Assembly (NCBI GenBank): GCA_003649145.1
Contig: QMQZ01000013.1
Location: forward strand, 1-6,875
Origin: Thermoproteota archaeon
GTDB lineage: Archaea; Thermoproteota; Methanomethylicia; Culexarchaeales; Culexmicrobiaceae
Reading direction: 5' to 3'
Length of the DNA: 6,875 nt
In this document: positions 5,518 through 6,875 of the stretch, piece after piece
Layout: the number at the start of each line of letters is the position of its first letter
Position numbering within the stretch: the first letter of the stretch is position 1
Notes under the pieces: generated by a model
Told to the model about the DNA's origin: nothing
Databases searched by the model: none
Seen by the model: the letters and a program-made list of their open reading frames with translations, nothing else
Made by a program: the position numbers and the translations under genes

Positions 5518-6252
5518 ATGCTGGATAGAATTCCAACTGGAATACCTAAGCTTGACGAGCTGATCGGTGGGGGCTTCATTAAGGGTAGGACGTACTTGAT
5601 TGCAGGTGAGACTGGAGTTGGCAAGACGATAATGTCTATTCAGTACTTGATTCACGGCTTGAAGAATGGTGAGTACTGCGTTTATGTGTCTTTTGACGAT
5701 CGAATTCAAAACGTGCTTAGTGGAGTTACTAACCTTGGCTGGGACTTGAACAGGTACGTCAAGGAGGGGCGATTAATTCCATTTGAAATTAGGTTGAGGA
5801 CTGAAGATTTGAAGCACGGCAAGAAGTCAAAGGCGTTCATTGACGTTATAGCAAGGTACACTAGGAACGTACCAGTAAGTAGGCTGGTACTAGATCCGAT
5901 TTCAGCTCTCGCACAAGGAGTCGGAGACCTGCTGTGGGTTAGAGAGTACGTTAGGGAGATAGTGTCTTACTTGGAGGAGCAGCTTGGCTGCACGACCGTC
6001 GTCACATGCGACATTCCTACTGGCTCATCTTCGCTGAGCAGGTATGGAGTTGAAGAGTTCTTGGCTTCTGGAATAATAGTTTTAGGGATTCAGAGAGTTG
6101 GTGGAAGGTTCGTCAGGACGATATACGTGAGGAAGATGAGGTGGTCTCCAGTCGACATGACGATATACACCTTTGAAATAGTTCCAGGGAAGGGCATCGT
6201 TATTGGCGAGCCGCTGGAGAAGTACTTGAAGGTGGAGTCTGGGAAAGGTTAG
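5518..6252 (+). CDS. KaiC-like RecA-fold ATPase, single domain
   Basis: This 244-aa protein consists of one KaiC/RadA-type P-loop ATPase domain. The N-terminus RIPTGIPKLDELIGGGFIKG (4-23) is the standard KaiC lead-in. Walker A is GETGVGKT (30-37), and the Walker B strand RLVLDPIS (122-129) ends in D126. SRYGVEEFLASGIIVL (174-189) and VRKMRW (204-209) are the usual late motifs. Two departures stand out: the catalytic acidic pair after the second strand is D60-D61 (YVSFDD) where KaiC-like proteins usually have Glu-Glu, and the RGxxH-like segment reads RWSPVD (208-213). Cellular role is unknown; archaeal single-domain KaiC homologues are commonly tied to signalling or regulation, and nothing here specifies which. 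It has its own promoter and Shine-Dalgarno site, and its TAG at 6250 is 5 bases before the start of the metallophosphoesterase gene, so the two are probably cotranscribed. Confidence 0.92.
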   Translation: MLDRIPTGIPKLDELIGGGFIKGRTYLIAGETGVGKTIMSIQYLIHGLKNGEYCVYVSFDDRIQNVLSGVTNLGWDLNRYVKEGRLIPFEIRLRTEDLKHGKKSKAFIDVIARYTRNVPVSRLVLDPISALAQGVGDLLWVREYVREIVSYLEEQLGCTTVVTCDIPTGSSSLSRYGVEEFLASGIIVLGIQRVGGRFVRTIYVRKMRWSPVDMTIYTFEIVPGKGIVIGEPLEKYLKVESGKG

Positions 6253-6257
6253 GGGAA

Positions 6258-6875
6258 TTGAGCAGAATCAAGATAGCTGCAACTGCAGACGTTCACTCCC
6301 CCAAATTTATCCTGCAATTTGAAGATGCGCTTTCAAGGCTTCCAGATGACATTGACTTATTCCTATTTGCAGGCGACATGATTTTTAAGGGTAGAGTCAG
6401 CGAGTTTGAGAGGGTTTTAAAGCTAGTCCGTTCGGTTTACAATGGTCGGATAATTGCTTGCTTTGGAAATGAGGAGTACGACGAGTGCATTCCGGTGTTG
6501 AGGGCTAATTATGGCGATGAGGTTACTTGGCTTCAAGACGAAATCATAAAACTTGAGGTCAAGGGCTACTCTCTAGGTGTGGTTGGAAGTAGGGGGAGCT
6601 TGGATAGGCCTACTAGGTGGCAGTTGAAGAACATTAAGGGTATAGAGGAGATCTACCGTAAAAGGGTTTCACTCATAGGTCAGCTATTAAGCAGGTTGGC
6701 TGACTGCGACTTCACAATTCTCCTACTTCACTACGCTCCTACTTATAGGACGTTGATTGGGGAGGTTAAGGCTATATGGCCTGAAATGGGCTGTAGGGAA
6801 ATGGAGAAAGTTATTGCCTCACAGTCTCCCACAGTGGTAGTTCACGGTCACGCTCACAAGTCGAAGGTTCATAAG
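6258..6875 (+). CDS. Calcineurin-like metallophosphoesterase, 3'-truncated by the window edge
   Basis: An open frame from TTG 6258 continues through the last base (206 codons visible) and encodes a two-metal phosphoesterase. Metal-ligand motifs appear in the standard order: DVH (D11, H13), GD (D40), GN (N71), H158 in LLHYAP, and HGHAH (196-200, with ligands H198 and H200). The position after GN, usually the catalytic His of GNH(D/E), is Glu here (GNEEYD). Substrate is unknown; the family cleaves phosphomono- and phosphodiesters, including nucleic acids and cyclic nucleotides. No in-frame ATG, GTG or TTG lies closer upstream, and TTG 6258 starts five bases after the TAG of the KaiC-like gene. 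The purine stretch AGGGGAA is very close to it, so translation may depend on reinitiation after the upstream gene. The C-terminal end lies outside the window. Confidence 0.9.
   Translation, partial: MSRIKIAATADVHSPKFILQFEDALSRLPDDIDLFLFAGDMIFKGRVSEFERVLKLVRSVYNGRIIACFGNEEYDECIPVLRANYGDEVTWLQDEIIKLEVKGYSLGVVGSRGSLDRPTRWQLKNIKGIEEIYRKRVSLIGQLLSRLADCDFTILLLHYAPTYRTLIGEVKAIWPEMGCREMEKVIASQSPTVVVHGHAHKSKVHK

Noticed and set aside
5443..5709. An 88-codon - strand frame spanning the KaiC-like promoter and N-terminus
   Set aside because: It overlaps the conserved start and Walker A region of the ATPase gene and has no family features.

Overview
This window looks like a gene-dense chromosomal stretch from an archaeon, probably a thermophilic member of the TACK/Thermoproteota side. 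That placement is inference. The evidence is a short archaeal-type adenylosuccinate synthetase (339 aa), a single-domain KaiC-like ATPase, TATA-like boxes about 38-65 bases upstream of start codons, Shine-Dalgarno motifs of the GGAGGTGATC type, frequent AGG/AGA arginine codons and TTG/GTG starts. G+C is about 45-48% in most genes that I sampled by hand.

Layout. (1) Bases 1-2478, + strand: the 3' part of a large M14 zinc carboxypeptidase-family protein whose reading frame is open to the left edge. It ends in a short convergent gap holding a stem followed by a T-rich tract. (2) Bases 4414-2509, - strand: a tight three-gene operon of a 145-aa four-cysteine protein of unknown function, purA (adenylosuccinate synthetase) and a Nudix hydrolase. 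purA and the Nudix gene overlap by 4 bases. The first gene's stop lies about 14 bases before the preferred purA start. (3) Bases 4415-4556: a divergent intergenic region with a TATA-like element for each direction and an imperfect 22-bp dyad between them. (4) Bases 4557-5357, + strand: a ProC-like (pyrroline-5-carboxylate reductase family) gene with no ATG, GTG or TTG upstream of its Rossmann glycine motif, and a G+C content about ten points below its neighbours. (5) Bases 5358-5517: an intergenic region with two abutting inverted repeats, one of them sitting on the likely promoter of the next gene. (6) Bases 5518 to the right edge, + strand: a KaiC-like RecA-fold ATPase followed 5 bases later by a calcineurin-like metallophosphoesterase that runs off the window.

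How they fit together. The purA-Nudix pair points to nucleotide metabolism: AMP synthesis plus hydrolysis of a nucleoside-diphosphate derivative. The four-cysteine protein is tied to them by cotranscription only. The KaiC-like ATPase and phosphoesterase form a second likely operon whose role is unknown. The M14 protein and the ProC-like gene look like independent units. I see no mobile element, CRISPR array, tRNA or rRNA. The items most worth following are the start-codon anomaly and foreign-looking composition of the ProC-like gene, the uncharacterised cysteine protein, and the structured control regions at 4462-4483 and 5374-5469.
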